A DNA stretch of 64,000 nucleotides, from NCBI GenBank assembly GCA_963716735.1, contig OY970321.1, positions 1,302,001 through 1,366,000 of the forward strand. The letters run 5' to 3'. The translations under genes were made by a program, and so were the position numbers. Source of the stretch: VRUE01 sp963716735 (GTDB lineage Bacteria > Actinomycetota > Thermoleophilia > Solirubrobacterales > 70-9). The notes under the pieces were generated by a model. That model did no database searches, was not told the origin of the DNA, and was given only the letters and a program-made list of their open reading frames with translations. This document shows, in pieces, positions 50,226 through 58,953 of the stretch (within the stretch, counting starts at the first letter, position 1; the number at the start of each line of letters is the position of its first letter).

Positions 50226-51526
50226 GCGCCCTGCCGATCGCCGCCGCGGCCGCCGAAGTCGACACGGGCGATACCGCCTGGATGCTCGTCGCCACCGCGC
50301 TGGTGCTGATGATGACCCCTGCCCTGGGCCTCTTCTACGCCGGTCTGGTGCGCTCGAAGAACACCCTCAACACCTTCATGATGTGCATCGGCGCGATCGC
50401 GGTCGCCGGCGTCGTCTGGGCGCTGGTCGGCTACTCGCTCGCCTTCGACGGCACCGGCTCGCTGATCGGCGGGCTGGGCTACGTCGGCCTCAACGACGTC
50501 ACCTTCGTCCCGCGCGAAGGGACGACGATCCCGCATCTGCTCTTCATGGCCTTCCAGGCGACCTTCTGCATCATCACCGCCGCCCTCGTCTCCGGCGCCG
50601 TGGTCGAGCGGATGCGCTTCGGGCCGTTCCTGATCTTCGTCGCCCTCTGGTCGATCCTCGTCTATTCGGTGCTCGCCCACTGGTCCTTCGGCGGCGGCTG
50701 GCTCGCCGCCGGCGGCACCCTCGACTTCGCCGGCGGCATCCCGGTCGAGATGGCCTCGGGCTTCTCCGCCCTGGCCGCGGCGCTGGTCGTCGGCGCGCGC
50801 AAAGACTACGGCCGCCAGGCCCTTCTCCCCCACAACGCGCTGTACGTCCTGCTCGGCGCCGGCCTACTCTGGTTCGGCTGGTTCGGCTTCAACGGGGGCA
50901 GCGGCTTCTCGACCGGCGATCCCAGCGTCCTCGCCTTCGTCAACACGCTGCTCACGCCGGCCTGCACGCTGGTCGTCTGGTTCGGGCTCGACCTGATCCG
51001 GGGGCGCAAAGTGACGGCGATCGGCGCAGCGACCGCGATCATCGTCGGCTGCGTGCTGATCACCCCCGCGGGTGGCTTCATCAGCCCCGGCTGGGCGATG
51101 GTCCTCGGCGCGGTCGGGGCGCTGCCCTGCTACGCGATGATCGTCTGGCGGCCCCGCACCCGGGTCGACGAGACGCTCGACGTGCTCGCCGCCCACGGGA
51201 TCGCCGGCTTCACCGGCATCCTCTTCATCGGCTTCTTTGCCTCGTTCGCCTGGAACGGCATCTCCGACGGCCTCTTCTTCGGCAATGCCGCCCAGCTCGG
51301 CGATCAGGCCCTGGCGGCCCTCGTCACCCCCATCTATGCCTTCGGCATGACCTATGTGCTGCTGCGGGTGATGGGCCTCTTCACCTCGCTGCGCGCCAGC
51401 GAGAACGACGAGGCGGTCGGCATGGACGTCGTCCAGCACGGCGAGGAGGCCTACCCCTCGGGCGAGGGCGCAATCCTCGTCCTGCCGGATGCCGACGGCG
51501 AAGTACTGGTTGCCGACCCGAGCTAG
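50222..51526 (+). CDS. amt: Ammonium transporter
   Basis: 434 residues with 11 membrane helices expected. It starts with DTAWMLVATALVLMMTPALG, followed by FYAGLVRSKNTLNTFMM, the signature WSFGGGWLAAGGTLDFAGG and the pore region HGIAGFTGILFIGFFA. The trimeric channel lets ammonia through the inner membrane; the downstream cytosolic tail (about 45 residues, acidic) could take part in P-II binding. Translation is coupled to the P-II gene. Confidence 0.94.
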   Translation: MSALPIAAAAAEVDTGDTAWMLVATALVLMMTPALGLFYAGLVRSKNTLNTFMMCIGAIAVAGVVWALVGYSLAFDGTGSLIGGLGYVGLNDVTFVPREGTTIPHLLFMAFQATFCIITAALVSGAVVERMRFGPFLIFVALWSILVYSVLAHWSFGGGWLAAGGTLDFAGGIPVEMASGFSALAAALVVGARKDYGRQALLPHNALYVLLGAGLLWFGWFGFNGGSGFSTGDPSVLAFVNTLLTPACTLVVWFGLDLIRGRKVTAIGAATAIIVGCVLITPAGGFISPGWAMVLGAVGALPCYAMIVWRPRTRVDETLDVLAAHGIAGFTGILFIGFFASFAWNGISDGLFFGNAAQLGDQALAALVTPIYAFGMTYVLLRVMGLFTSLRASENDEAVGMDVVQHGEEAYPSGEGAILVLPDADGEVLVADPS

Positions 51527-51532
51527 GACCCG

Positions 51533-51850
51533 ATGGCCGACTGCATCCAGGTGCAGACGACGGCCGGCTCCGAGGAGGAGGCCGAGCGGATCGCCTCAGC
51601 GCTGATCGAGCGCCGGCTCGCCGCATGCGTCCAGGTCGTCGGCCCGATCTCGAGCCGCTACCGCTGGCAGGGCGAGGTCGAGACCGCCCGGGAGTGGATC
51701 TGCGTGGCCAAGACGAGCGCGGCTCGTTACGCCGAGGTCGAGACGGCGATCCGCGAGCTCCACTCCTACGACGAGCCGGAGATAGTCGCCACACCGATCG
51801 TCGCCGGCAGCAAGGGCTACCTCGACTGGATCAGTCAGAGCCTCGATTGA
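51533..51850 (+). CDS. cutA: Divalent cation tolerance protein CutA
   Basis: 105 residues: IQVQTTAGSEEEAERIASAL, LAACVQVVGPISSRYRWQGE and IRELHSYDEPEIVATPIVAG, the full CutA1 signature. Trimeric ferredoxin-like fold related to P-II. Six bases after the amt stop, so likely in the same transcript. Its exact role is unsettled in any organism. The stop codon lies inside the following inverted repeat. Confidence 0.92.
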   Translation: MADCIQVQTTAGSEEEAERIASALIERRLAACVQVVGPISSRYRWQGEVETAREWICVAKTSAARYAEVETAIRELHSYDEPEIVATPIVAGSKGYLDWISQSLD

Positions 51851-51886
51851 AGCATTGTCCCCACGGCGCTGGGGACAATGCTTCAA
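51847..51886. terminator. Perfect 16-bp hairpin between cutA and the multicopper oxidase gene
   Basis: TTGAAGCATTGTCCCC (51847-51862) and its exact complement (51871-51886) with an 8-base loop. The cutA stop codon (51848-51850) is inside the left arm and the oxidase stop is one base beyond the right arm. Probably a bidirectional terminator without T-run. Confidence 0.7.
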
Positions 51887-51887
51887 A

Positions 51888-53453
51888 TCAGCTCTTGACC
51901 ACTTCGAACTGCGTCATCAGCCCGTGGTCCTCGTGGTCGAGCATGTGGCAGTGGATCAGGAACTTGCCGGTGTAATCGACGAAGTGGCCGGCGACGAGGA
52001 TCCGTTCGCCGGGGTGGATGAAGAAGGTCTCCTTGAGACAGTCTTCCCAGGGCGGGGGCGGCTTGCCGTCGCGGGCGAGGAGGTACCAGTCGGTGTGGTG
52101 CATGTGCATCACGTGCGCGACCCCGGTGCGGTTGAAAATCTCCCACGTCTCGGTGGTGTCGAGCCGCGGGAAGGCATCGGCGCGGGCCGGGTTGAAGGTC
52201 CTGCCGTTGATCAGCCAGGTCGTCTTGAAGAGGCCGCCGATCGAGATCGTCCAGCTGCGGTCCGGCTTGCGTGACGCGTGCTTCGTCCAGCCTGGCAACG
52301 GCCGCAACGCGCGCGGCACCCGGGTCCTGTCCGGCGCCTGGCGCGAGCCGACCCGGAACTGCATCAGCGCGCCGGCGTAGGTCTTCGCCCCCGCTCCGTT
52401 TCTGCCATCGCGCCGGGGACCGCTGCGCAGCTCCACGTGCTCTCCCGCCGCACCGGCGAAGTCGACGATCACCTCGGCGCGCTCGCCCGGCCCGAGCAGC
52501 ACCTCCCCACGCCTCAACGGCTTCGGCATCAGGCCGCTGTCGGTGGCGATCTGAATCAGCGGTGCGCCGTTCGAGAGGTGGACGTCGTAGGAGCGGAAGT
52601 GGGAGGCATTGAGGATGCGCAGCCGATGGCGCTGCGGCCTCACCTCGTGGTGGGGCATGTAGGCGCCGTTGACGAGGACCCGGGCACCCAGGACACCGTC
52701 GGCCGGGGGCTGGCGGCCGGTGAACGGGTCGGTCAGCTGGTTGTGCCGGTCGAAGGACCGGTCGGTGATCATCAGCGGTATGTCGCGCTCCCCCGAAGGC
52801 AGCGGCAGCGACTCGTCCAAATCGTCGTCGACTATCCACATGCCAGCCAGGCCACGCCAGATGTTGCGGGCGGTGTGGTCGAGCCGGTGGTCGTGGTACC
52901 ACTGGAACGCGGCGCGTTCGGGCCGGCCGTCCTCGCGCAGATCGTAGGCGTAGGTCTTTCGCCCTCCCGGCTCGATCAGCAGGTCGTTGCCGGACTTACG
53001 CGGAGAGAGGCCGCGCGGGATCTGGCAGTAGAAGGATCTCGGATGCGAGGCGGTGAGCCCACCCGGCTGGCCATCGAACTGGGTTCGGTTGTGCCCACCG
53101 TGCAGATGGACCGTCAGCTCCCCCGCCGTGCGCGGCAGCTGGTGGCTGAAGGTGACCTCCGTCCTCTGCCCGGAGGGGCGCCGGATCGTCGGCCCGGGAA
53201 AGGTCCCGCCGTAGGTCCACATCCGGGTCGGAGGCCCGGGCAGGATCTGGACGTCCGCCTCGCGGATGGGAATGTGGAGATTCGCGCCGCGCAGCTCCTC
53301 CGGGATCGGCAGGCGGGTGCGAAACGGAGCCGGCGCAGGAGCGTGCTGCCCCTGCGCGGCAGCGGGGGTCGCCACGCTCGAGCGAAGATCGAACGGCAGC
53401 AGCGCGGCGAGGGCACCGCCCCCCAGGGCGCCGAGGAAACCTCGGCGCCCCAG
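51888..53453 (-). CDS. Multicopper oxidase with Tat-type signal
   Basis: About 521 residues. All four copper motifs are present: HLHGGHN, WYHDHRLDH, HVMHMHHTDW and the C-terminal HCHMLDHEDHGLM with an axial Met, so types 1, 2 and 3 copper sites are complete. In-frame sequence before 53375 reads LGRRGFLGALGGGALAALLP, a twin-arginine signal, but no ATG, GTG or TTG precedes it; CTG at 53453 is the likely start, while GTG at 53375 would lose the signal. CotA/bilirubin-oxidase-like enzyme, exported folded. It follows a cupredoxin gene by about 30 bases, a probable electron donor. Confidence 0.87.
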   Translation of the reverse strand: MGRRGFLGALGGGALAALLPFDLRSSVATPAAAQGQHAPAPAPFRTRLPIPEELRGANLHIPIREADVQILPGPPTRMWTYGGTFPGPTIRRPSGQRTEVTFSHQLPRTAGELTVHLHGGHNRTQFDGQPGGLTASHPRSFYCQIPRGLSPRKSGNDLLIEPGGRKTYAYDLREDGRPERAAFQWYHDHRLDHTARNIWRGLAGMWIVDDDLDESLPLPSGERDIPLMITDRSFDRHNQLTDPFTGRQPPADGVLGARVLVNGAYMPHHEVRPQRHRLRILNASHFRSYDVHLSNGAPLIQIATDSGLMPKPLRRGEVLLGPGERAEVIVDFAGAAGEHVELRSGPRRDGRNGAGAKTYAGALMQFRVGSRQAPDRTRVPRALRPLPGWTKHASRKPDRSWTISIGGLFKTTWLINGRTFNPARADAFPRLDTTETWEIFNRTGVAHVMHMHHTDWYLLARDGKPPPPWEDCLKETFFIHPGERILVAGHFVDYTGKFLIHCHMLDHEDHGLMTQFEVVKS

Positions 53454-53485
53454 GCGCGGCTGAGACTGCGGCGAGTCGTCCGTCG

Positions 53486-54088
53486 CTAACCGCCGGGGAG
53501 AACGTTGATCGAGCCGTGCATGAACGAGTGGATCGCGCAGATGAAGTAGATCCTGCTCGCTCCGGCAGAGGTGTCGACACTGACCGGCTGCTCGAACGAG
53601 GTGCCCGGTTTTTCACCGGTGAACCAGGAGTCGCCCTTCGTGGTCACGCTGCCGAGCGTGTCCCAGCCGGCAGCACCGACCTCGACCGGGTTGATTTTCA
53701 CCGGCCCATTGCCTTTGACCCCGTGCCAGATGGCGATCGCCTTGCAGATGTGTTTCGGGGTGAAGCAGAGCTGGTGGGCTTTCGGCGTGCTCGGGATCGA
53801 CGCTTTGGTCACCAGCGAGAAAGTGTGTGGACCGACTTTGTGCGGATCGGTCTGGTTGACGATCGCGAGCTCTTCCCCGGCGACGACCGTCTTGGGCGCA
53901 ACGAACCGAAGGCCTTTTTTGTCGGCTTTCATGTAGACGGTCGGAACGGAGCTCGCCTGAGGGGCGGGCGAAGTGCCTTCTGGGTACGAGGCGGCAAGCG
54001 CCGAAGCGGAGAGGCAGAGCACCGCAAAGGCGGTTACCGCCGCGAGAAGGCCGACCTTGGACGAGCCGGCGGAACGAAGCTGCTTCAA
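53486..54088 (-). CDS. Exported cupredoxin-like blue copper protein
   Basis: 200 residues from TTG at 54088 with GAAAGG upstream. A signal peptide (GLLAAVTAFAVLCLSASALA) precedes a cupredoxin fold. Type 1 copper ligands are likely His in KVGPHTFSLV and Cys-His-Met in YFICAIHSFMHGSI near the C-terminus. An inserted segment (FTPKHICKAIAIWHGVKG) distinguishes it from simple plastocyanins. It precedes the multicopper oxidase in the same direction and probably passes electrons to it or carries copper. Confidence 0.85.
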   Translation of the reverse strand: MKQLRSAGSSKVGLLAAVTAFAVLCLSASALAASYPEGTSPAPQASSVPTVYMKADKKGLRFVAPKTVVAGEELAIVNQTDPHKVGPHTFSLVTKASIPSTPKAHQLCFTPKHICKAIAIWHGVKGNGPVKINPVEVGAAGWDTLGSVTTKGDSWFTGEKPGTSFEQPVSVDTSAGASRIYFICAIHSFMHGSINVLPGG

Positions 54089-54200
54089 GTTGAATCCTTT
54101 CCGCGCCGCTCGAAGCGGCGCAACCCCACGGTTACGAACGAGTAACGGCCAGCAAAGGTAAAGGCTGGCGCGGCATCGATCAAGCGTCCAGTGGCAAAAA

Positions 54201-54968
54201 CTACGCACGCAGGCGGTAACCACTCGAGAACAGACGCAGGTTGACCGCGAACAGCACACCCGTCGCCGCGGTCAGCGCCAGCAGCGAGAGCGCGATGCTG
54301 ACTTCGGTGTAGCCGACAAAGCCGTAGCGGACCAGGTTGATCATGTAGAAGATCGGGTTGAAGTGGGTCAGGGTCTGGAACGGCTGCGGCAGCAGCGTCG
54401 CCGAGTAGAAGACGCCGCCAAGGAAGATCAGCGGCTGCAGGACGAAGGTCTGGGCGAAGGCGACGTCGTCGAACTGTTCGGCGCGGACGCCGATCAGCAC
54501 GCCGAGCTGCGAGAAGAAGAAGCCGACCAGGAAGAGCGACGGGATCAGGACGAGGACGTGGTCGACAGGCAGGTCGACCAGCAGCGAGGCGGCGATGAAG
54601 GTCAGCAGCGCGACGATCAGGCCCCGCATGAAGCCGCCGAGCGAGAAGGCGAGCAGGAGCTCCAACGGCGAGGCGGGAGAGGAGAGCTGGTCCTGGATCG
54701 CCCCCTGGAATTTCTGCTGCAGGATCGAGGACGAGTTGTTGGAGAAGGCGTTGATCGACCAGGCCATCATGATCAGGCCGGGGATGACGAAGACGACGTA
54801 GTCGATCCCGTGCAGTTCGCCGACCCGGGAGCCGAGCGCGGCGCCGAAGACCGAGATGTAGAGAAAGGTTTCCAGCAGCGGCGCGCCGATCGTCTGTTTC
54901 TTGATCTTCATGAAGCGGTTGACCTCGCGCCGCCACAGCGTCGCGAAGCGGATCTGCGCGGCGCTCAC
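54201..54968 (-). CDS. ABC-2 type exporter permease
   Basis: 255 residues with six predicted helices. It starts with a cytosolic segment (IRFATLWRREVNRFMKIKKQ), followed by ETFLYISVFGAALGS, FSNNSSSILQQKFQGAIQD and the ABC-2 loop QFDDVAFAQTFVLQPLIFLG. This is the DrrB/NodJ-like permease of drug or polysaccharide exporters. It overlaps the ATP-binding protein gene by 4 bp. Substrate unknown. Confidence 0.9.
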   Translation of the reverse strand: MSAAQIRFATLWRREVNRFMKIKKQTIGAPLLETFLYISVFGAALGSRVGELHGIDYVVFVIPGLIMMAWSINAFSNNSSSILQQKFQGAIQDQLSSPASPLELLLAFSLGGFMRGLIVALLTFIAASLLVDLPVDHVLVLIPSLFLVGFFFSQLGVLIGVRAEQFDDVAFAQTFVLQPLIFLGGVFYSATLLPQPFQTLTHFNPIFYMINLVRYGFVGYTEVSIALSLLALTAATGVLFAVNLRLFSSGYRLRA

Positions 54969-55729
54969 AGCACCGGCTCCTCGATGTGCGAGCGCGAGAG
55001 CTCTTTACGGCCGACCAGCGCCAGGTAGGCGTCCTCGAGATTGTCGACGCCGTAGCGGGCGGCCAGCTCCGGGCTCGTCCCCTCGCCGACGATCTGGCCT
55101 TCGTTGATGAAGGCGATCCGGTCGCAGAGCTGCTCGGCCTCCTCGATGTAGTGCGTGGTCAGCAGGATCGTCGTCCCCTCCTGGTTGATCCGCTGCACGT
55201 AGTGCCAGAGCTCCAGCCGCAGCTCGACGTCGACGCCGGCGGTCGGCTCGTCGAGGATCAGGAGGCGCGGCCGGTGCATCATCGCCCGCGCCAGGATGCA
55301 GCGACGTTTCATCCCGCCGGAGAGGGTGCGGGTGCGTTCGTCGCGCTTCTCGGTCAGCGAGAAGGTCTCCAGCAGCTCCTTGGTCCGCTCGCGCCGCTCC
55401 TTTTTCGGCATGCCGAAGTAACCGGCGTGGTAGTCGAGCGTCTCCTCGACGGTGAGGAACCAGTCGAGGTTGACCTCCTGCGGCGCCAGCCCGACCGCCT
55501 GGCGAGCAGGGCCGTAGTCGTCGATGGCGTCGTGGCCAAAGACGCTGATCGCGCCGCCGGTCGGCTGCGCCAGCCCGGTCGTGCAGTGGATCAGGGTCGA
55601 CTTGCCCGCCCCGTTGGGGCCGAGCAAGCCGAACAGCTCCCCCGGCTTGATCTCCAGCGAGACGCCGCGCAGCGCCTCGACCCCGGTCGGGTAGCGCTTG
55701 GCGAGGTCTTCGATCTGGAGTGCGTTCAT
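54965..55729 (-). CDS. ABC-2 type exporter ATP-binding protein (DrrA-like)
   Basis: 254 residues starting MNALQIEDLAKRYPTG. Walker A GPNGAGKST, Q-loop, signature TLSGGMKRR and Walker B LLILDEPTAGVD are intact, and the C-terminal part is short, as in DrrA-like subunits. The ATG at 55729 is chosen because a TAGATT box lies seven bases upstream (leaderless); the upstream in-frame start at 55738 would fall within it. Forms an exporter with the following permease. Confidence 0.92.
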   Translation of the reverse strand: MNALQIEDLAKRYPTGVEALRGVSLEIKPGELFGLLGPNGAGKSTLIHCTTGLAQPTGGAISVFGHDAIDDYGPARQAVGLAPQEVNLDWFLTVEETLDYHAGYFGMPKKERRERTKELLETFSLTEKRDERTRTLSGGMKRRCILARAMMHRPRLLILDEPTAGVDVELRLELWHYVQRINQEGTTILLTTHYIEEAEQLCDRIAFINEGQIVGEGTSPELAARYGVDNLEDAYLALVGRKELSRSHIEEPVL

Positions 55730-55736
55730 CGACCGC

Positions 55737-55742
55737 AATCTA
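55737..55742 (-). promoter_or_regulatory. Leaderless -10 box (TAGATT) of the ABC exporter operon
   Basis: Minus-strand TAGATT, GCGGTCG, ATG at 55729. Confidence 0.45.
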
Positions 55743-55771
55743 GGGGACCGGCCGCCTCGGCCCTCCAGCGG

Positions 55772-57187
55772 TCAGCGTTGCAGCGTCCGCAGGACGGATC
55801 GGGCGGCGTTGTAGCCGTTCATGCCGTGGGCTCCAGGAGCCGGCGGAGTTGCCGCGGAGCAGATGTAGACGCCGGGGATGCCGGTTGCGTAGGGGTCGAG
55901 TGCGAGGCGCGGTCGGGACAGCGTCTGCCATGGCGTGTTGGCGCCGGTGATGATGTCGCCGCCGACGTAGTTGGCGTTGTAGGCGGTCAGGTCGGCGGGC
56001 GAGCGGACATGGCGGGCGAGAATCCGCTCGCGCAGCCCGGGTGCGAAACGTTCGACCTGATCGAGCAGCCCCTCGGTCGCGTCGCCCGGGTAGCCGTGGG
56101 GCACGTGCGCATAGGCCCAGACCGGATGGACGTCGGCGCGCGAGCGCGAGGGATCGGCGAGGTACTGCTGGCAGAGGAGGACGAAGGGTCGCTCGGGCAT
56201 CCGGCCGCGGTCGATCTCGCGTTCGGCGACGACGATCTCCTCGAAGGAGCCGGCCACGTGCACGGTTCCCGCCCGACCGGAAGAAGGGTCGGTCCACGGC
56301 ACCCCGCCCTCGACCGCGAGGTCGACCTTGAAGGCGCCCGGGCCGTGCTTGTAACGACGGTAGGCCCTCGCCACACGCTTAGGCAGGCGCCCCCCGGCGA
56401 CATCGACGACCGCGCTCGGGGCGAGGTCGAGGAGGACGGCGTCGGCATCGGGCAACTCCGTCAGCGAGCGCACCGGCCGGCCGGTCTCGATCCGGCCGTC
56501 GCGCTCCAGGATCACCGCCGCCAGCGCGTCGGCGATCGCCTGCGAGCCGCCACGGGCGACCGGCCAGCCGTTGCGGTGGCAGGCGCAGGTCAGCGCAACG
56601 CCGGCGGCCGAGCTGAACGGGCGGGAGAACGGGCTGAAGGAGTGGGCGGCCGTGCCGCCGAACAGGGCGCGGGCCTGCGGGGTCGGCAGGGCACGGGCAA
56701 GCAGTGCCGCCGGCGACAGGGCCTTGAGGCCGAAGCTCGCCAGCCGGATCGGGTGCCGCGGCAGGCGCAGCAGCGGCTGCATGAAGTCCTCGCTGATCGC
56801 GTCGAAGTGCTCCGAAGAGGCGCCGAACATCCGCTTCCAGGCAGCGCCGGCGGATCCGAGGCCGGCGGCCGTCTCATCAATCGAGCGGTGCATTACGGCG
56901 ACGCTGCCGTCGTCGAAGGGGTGGCTGACCTCGATCTCGGGCCATGCCCACTCGAGGCCGTGCCGGTCGAGCCCGAGCGAGTTCAGCGCCGGCGAGTGGG
57001 GAGAAAAGGGGTGCGATGCCGAGCAGTCGTCGTGTAGCAGTCCGGGCACGGTCAACTCGCTGGTGCGGGTGCCGCCGCCGATCGTCTCTGCCGCCTCGAT
57101 CACCGTCACCCGCACCCCCTGTACGGCCAGGGTCGCCGCGGCGACGAGACCGTTGGGGCCCGCTCCGACGACTATCGCGTCGCTCAT
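55772..57187 (-). CDS. Phytoene dehydrogenase-like FAD oxidoreductase
   Basis: 471 residues. FAD motif VVGAGPNGLVAAATLAVQG (about 6-24) with the downstream GGGTRTSELTVPGLLHDDCS typical of the CrtI/retinol saturase-like NAD(P)/FAD family. The C-terminal flavin segment GVYICSAATPPAPGAHGMNG closes it. True carotenoid desaturation is not implied: no phytoene synthase is nearby. Its start overlaps the stop of the DUF3556 gene (ATGA), so the two function together, possibly on a lipid-soluble substrate in the membrane. Confidence 0.87.
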   Translation of the reverse strand: MSDAIVVGAGPNGLVAAATLAVQGVRVTVIEAAETIGGGTRTSELTVPGLLHDDCSASHPFSPHSPALNSLGLDRHGLEWAWPEIEVSHPFDDGSVAVMHRSIDETAAGLGSAGAAWKRMFGASSEHFDAISEDFMQPLLRLPRHPIRLASFGLKALSPAALLARALPTPQARALFGGTAAHSFSPFSRPFSSAAGVALTCACHRNGWPVARGGSQAIADALAAVILERDGRIETGRPVRSLTELPDADAVLLDLAPSAVVDVAGGRLPKRVARAYRRYKHGPGAFKVDLAVEGGVPWTDPSSGRAGTVHVAGSFEEIVVAEREIDRGRMPERPFVLLCQQYLADPSRSRADVHPVWAYAHVPHGYPGDATEGLLDQVERFAPGLRERILARHVRSPADLTAYNANYVGGDIITGANTPWQTLSRPRLALDPYATGIPGVYICSAATPPAPGAHGMNGYNAARSVLRTLQR

Positions 57188-58935
57188 GCCGAGGTCGCGG
57201 CCCGGCCCGGCCCCGCGGCCCGCACCGTCTCGACCGGGAACGGTTGCCCGTCGAGCCAGGGCTGGCGCTCGACCATGTCGGCGACGTTCACGAACCCCTC
57301 CTCGACCAGGCCGTCGGCGGCGTCGAAGATCCGGTAGCGCTGGCGCTGCTCGTTGGCAGGCTGGGACTCGAGCACGACCACCCGCACCTCGCCGGGCTCG
57401 AAGCGGCAGTGCTCCTGGATCGCCGCTAGCAGTCGCTGGTCGTGGAAATGGCCGTCGCCGAAGTTGTAGCCGAGGACCACGCCGGCGACCAGCTCGCCCT
57501 CACGCACCTCGTAATCCTCGACGTCGTCGACGGCGCGCTGCACGAGCCCGTTGAGGGCGCGCCCGTGCGAGTGCATCGAGCGGAAGGCGAGGCCTTTGTA
57601 GACCAGCACGTCGATCAGCTCGGGGTCATAGAACTTGGCCAGCTGCTCGGTCACGATCGCCGCCGGCTTGACCAGATCCCGGTCGAGCTTCGCCTCGGCC
57701 TTGGTCCCCTTGTTGAACAACCACTGGCTGGTAGCCCAGTTGCCGGCGTAGTAGCGCATCGAGGTCAGGAAGGAGACGAGGTCGGGCCGGAAGTTGCCCA
57801 GCACCGGGAGGCCGACGCAGGTCACCGCCAGGATCACGAGCAGCAGCGGGTCGTCGAGGGTCGAGAACGACGTCGCTCCGTAGTGGCCGAAGAGGAAGAG
57901 GAGGCCGAAGATCATGAAGATGTTCCACTCCAGCGGCACCGCCAGGGGGAAGGTCGAGAGGATGTGGAGGTGGAAGATCACCATCCCGGCGACGGCGATC
58001 GTGCCGATGATCCCGCCCTGGGAGACGAGCAGGATCAGCGGCAAGGTGAACTCCATCACGGTGCCCATGTGGGCGGCGAGGGCACCCATCGAGGAGGGCC
58101 GCAGGTCCTCCGGGTGATCGCGGTAGAGACGCCGCTTCGCTGCCCGCCAGCGGTTCCATGGCGTGTTGCTGATCATCACGGTCACCACGAAGGGGAAGTG
58201 ACGGTTCAGCTTCGATGACGCGGCCCCCCACCAGATGCAGACGAAGACGAGCTGGGCGGCGACGATCATGTCGGTCAGCGGGAAGAGGAAGATGATCGCG
58301 AGGTTGCCGTAGATCTCGGCGCGGGCGGCCAGGAACGGGACCTTGTCCCGCAAGCCGAGCAGCACCAAGAGGCCGAGAAGGACGCCGACCGCAACGGGGT
58401 CGAGGCGCCCGGCGGTTCCGGCAGCCGCATCGATGCCGTCGGAAAGGAGCAGGTTGAGCGCGGCGGCGATCAGGCCCGCGTAGACGGCGACGTCGAACAG
58501 CGTCCGCCGCGTGCCGCGCGTCAGCGGCACCCGCTCGGGCCAGGGCGGCAAGCGCGTGGTGCCGGGGCGCAGCCAGTAGAGGACGCCGCCGATCATCGGC
58601 GAGAAGCGCAGGGTAAGCGGTAGCGAGCCGGCGCCGAGGCCGAGCACCTCCCACAGCATCGTCCAGATAACCGCCTTCTGGAACACGATCGGCTCGGTCC
58701 ACCAATCGCCGAGGTCACCGAGCCCGCCCAGCCCTGCCGTCGTCGCCGAGATCAGCAGCAGCCCGCCGCCCGCGTAGAGGACGAGCTTGACGACGTAGAG
58801 CAGGTAAACGAACGTGGGCGTGCCGAAGCCGTTCAGGGCCCAGTCCTGGGCGAGCACCTTGATTCGCTCCAAATGGGGACGGCGCCGCCACTCCTCGTAC
58901 TCGAACGGCGGAGGGGTGGGGTTGATGAAACCCAT
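57184..58935 (-). CDS. DUF3556 integral membrane protein
   Basis: 583 residues. It starts MGFINPTPPPFEYEEWRRRP, the conserved opening of the DUF3556 family seen mainly in actinobacteria, and has about eight or nine membrane helices over residues 40-410. A cytosolic C-terminal part of about 150 residues follows (QLAKFYDPELIDVLVYKGLA, then YEVREGELVAGVVLGYNFGD). Function unknown. It is co-transcribed with a phytoene dehydrogenase-like oxidase. Its leaderless promoter shares a palindromic -10 with the divergent exonuclease gene. Confidence 0.88.
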   Translation of the reverse strand: MGFINPTPPPFEYEEWRRRPHLERIKVLAQDWALNGFGTPTFVYLLYVVKLVLYAGGGLLLISATTAGLGGLGDLGDWWTEPIVFQKAVIWTMLWEVLGLGAGSLPLTLRFSPMIGGVLYWLRPGTTRLPPWPERVPLTRGTRRTLFDVAVYAGLIAAALNLLLSDGIDAAAGTAGRLDPVAVGVLLGLLVLLGLRDKVPFLAARAEIYGNLAIIFLFPLTDMIVAAQLVFVCIWWGAASSKLNRHFPFVVTVMISNTPWNRWRAAKRRLYRDHPEDLRPSSMGALAAHMGTVMEFTLPLILLVSQGGIIGTIAVAGMVIFHLHILSTFPLAVPLEWNIFMIFGLLFLFGHYGATSFSTLDDPLLLVILAVTCVGLPVLGNFRPDLVSFLTSMRYYAGNWATSQWLFNKGTKAEAKLDRDLVKPAAIVTEQLAKFYDPELIDVLVYKGLAFRSMHSHGRALNGLVQRAVDDVEDYEVREGELVAGVVLGYNFGDGHFHDQRLLAAIQEHCRFEPGEVRVVVLESQPANEQRQRYRIFDAADGLVEEGFVNVADMVERQPWLDGQPFPVETVRAAGPGRAATSA

Positions 58936-58938
58936 GAC

Positions 58939-58951
58939 CCATAGCCTATGG
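58939..58951. promoter_or_regulatory. Shared palindromic -10 of two divergent leaderless genes
   Basis: CCATAGCCTATGG is a perfect 13-bp palindrome with a single central base. Leftward it gives TAGGCT, seven bases before ATG 58935; rightward TAGCCT, six bases before ATG 58954. Both promoters cannot be occupied at once. Confidence 0.6.
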
Positions 58952-58953
58952 CC

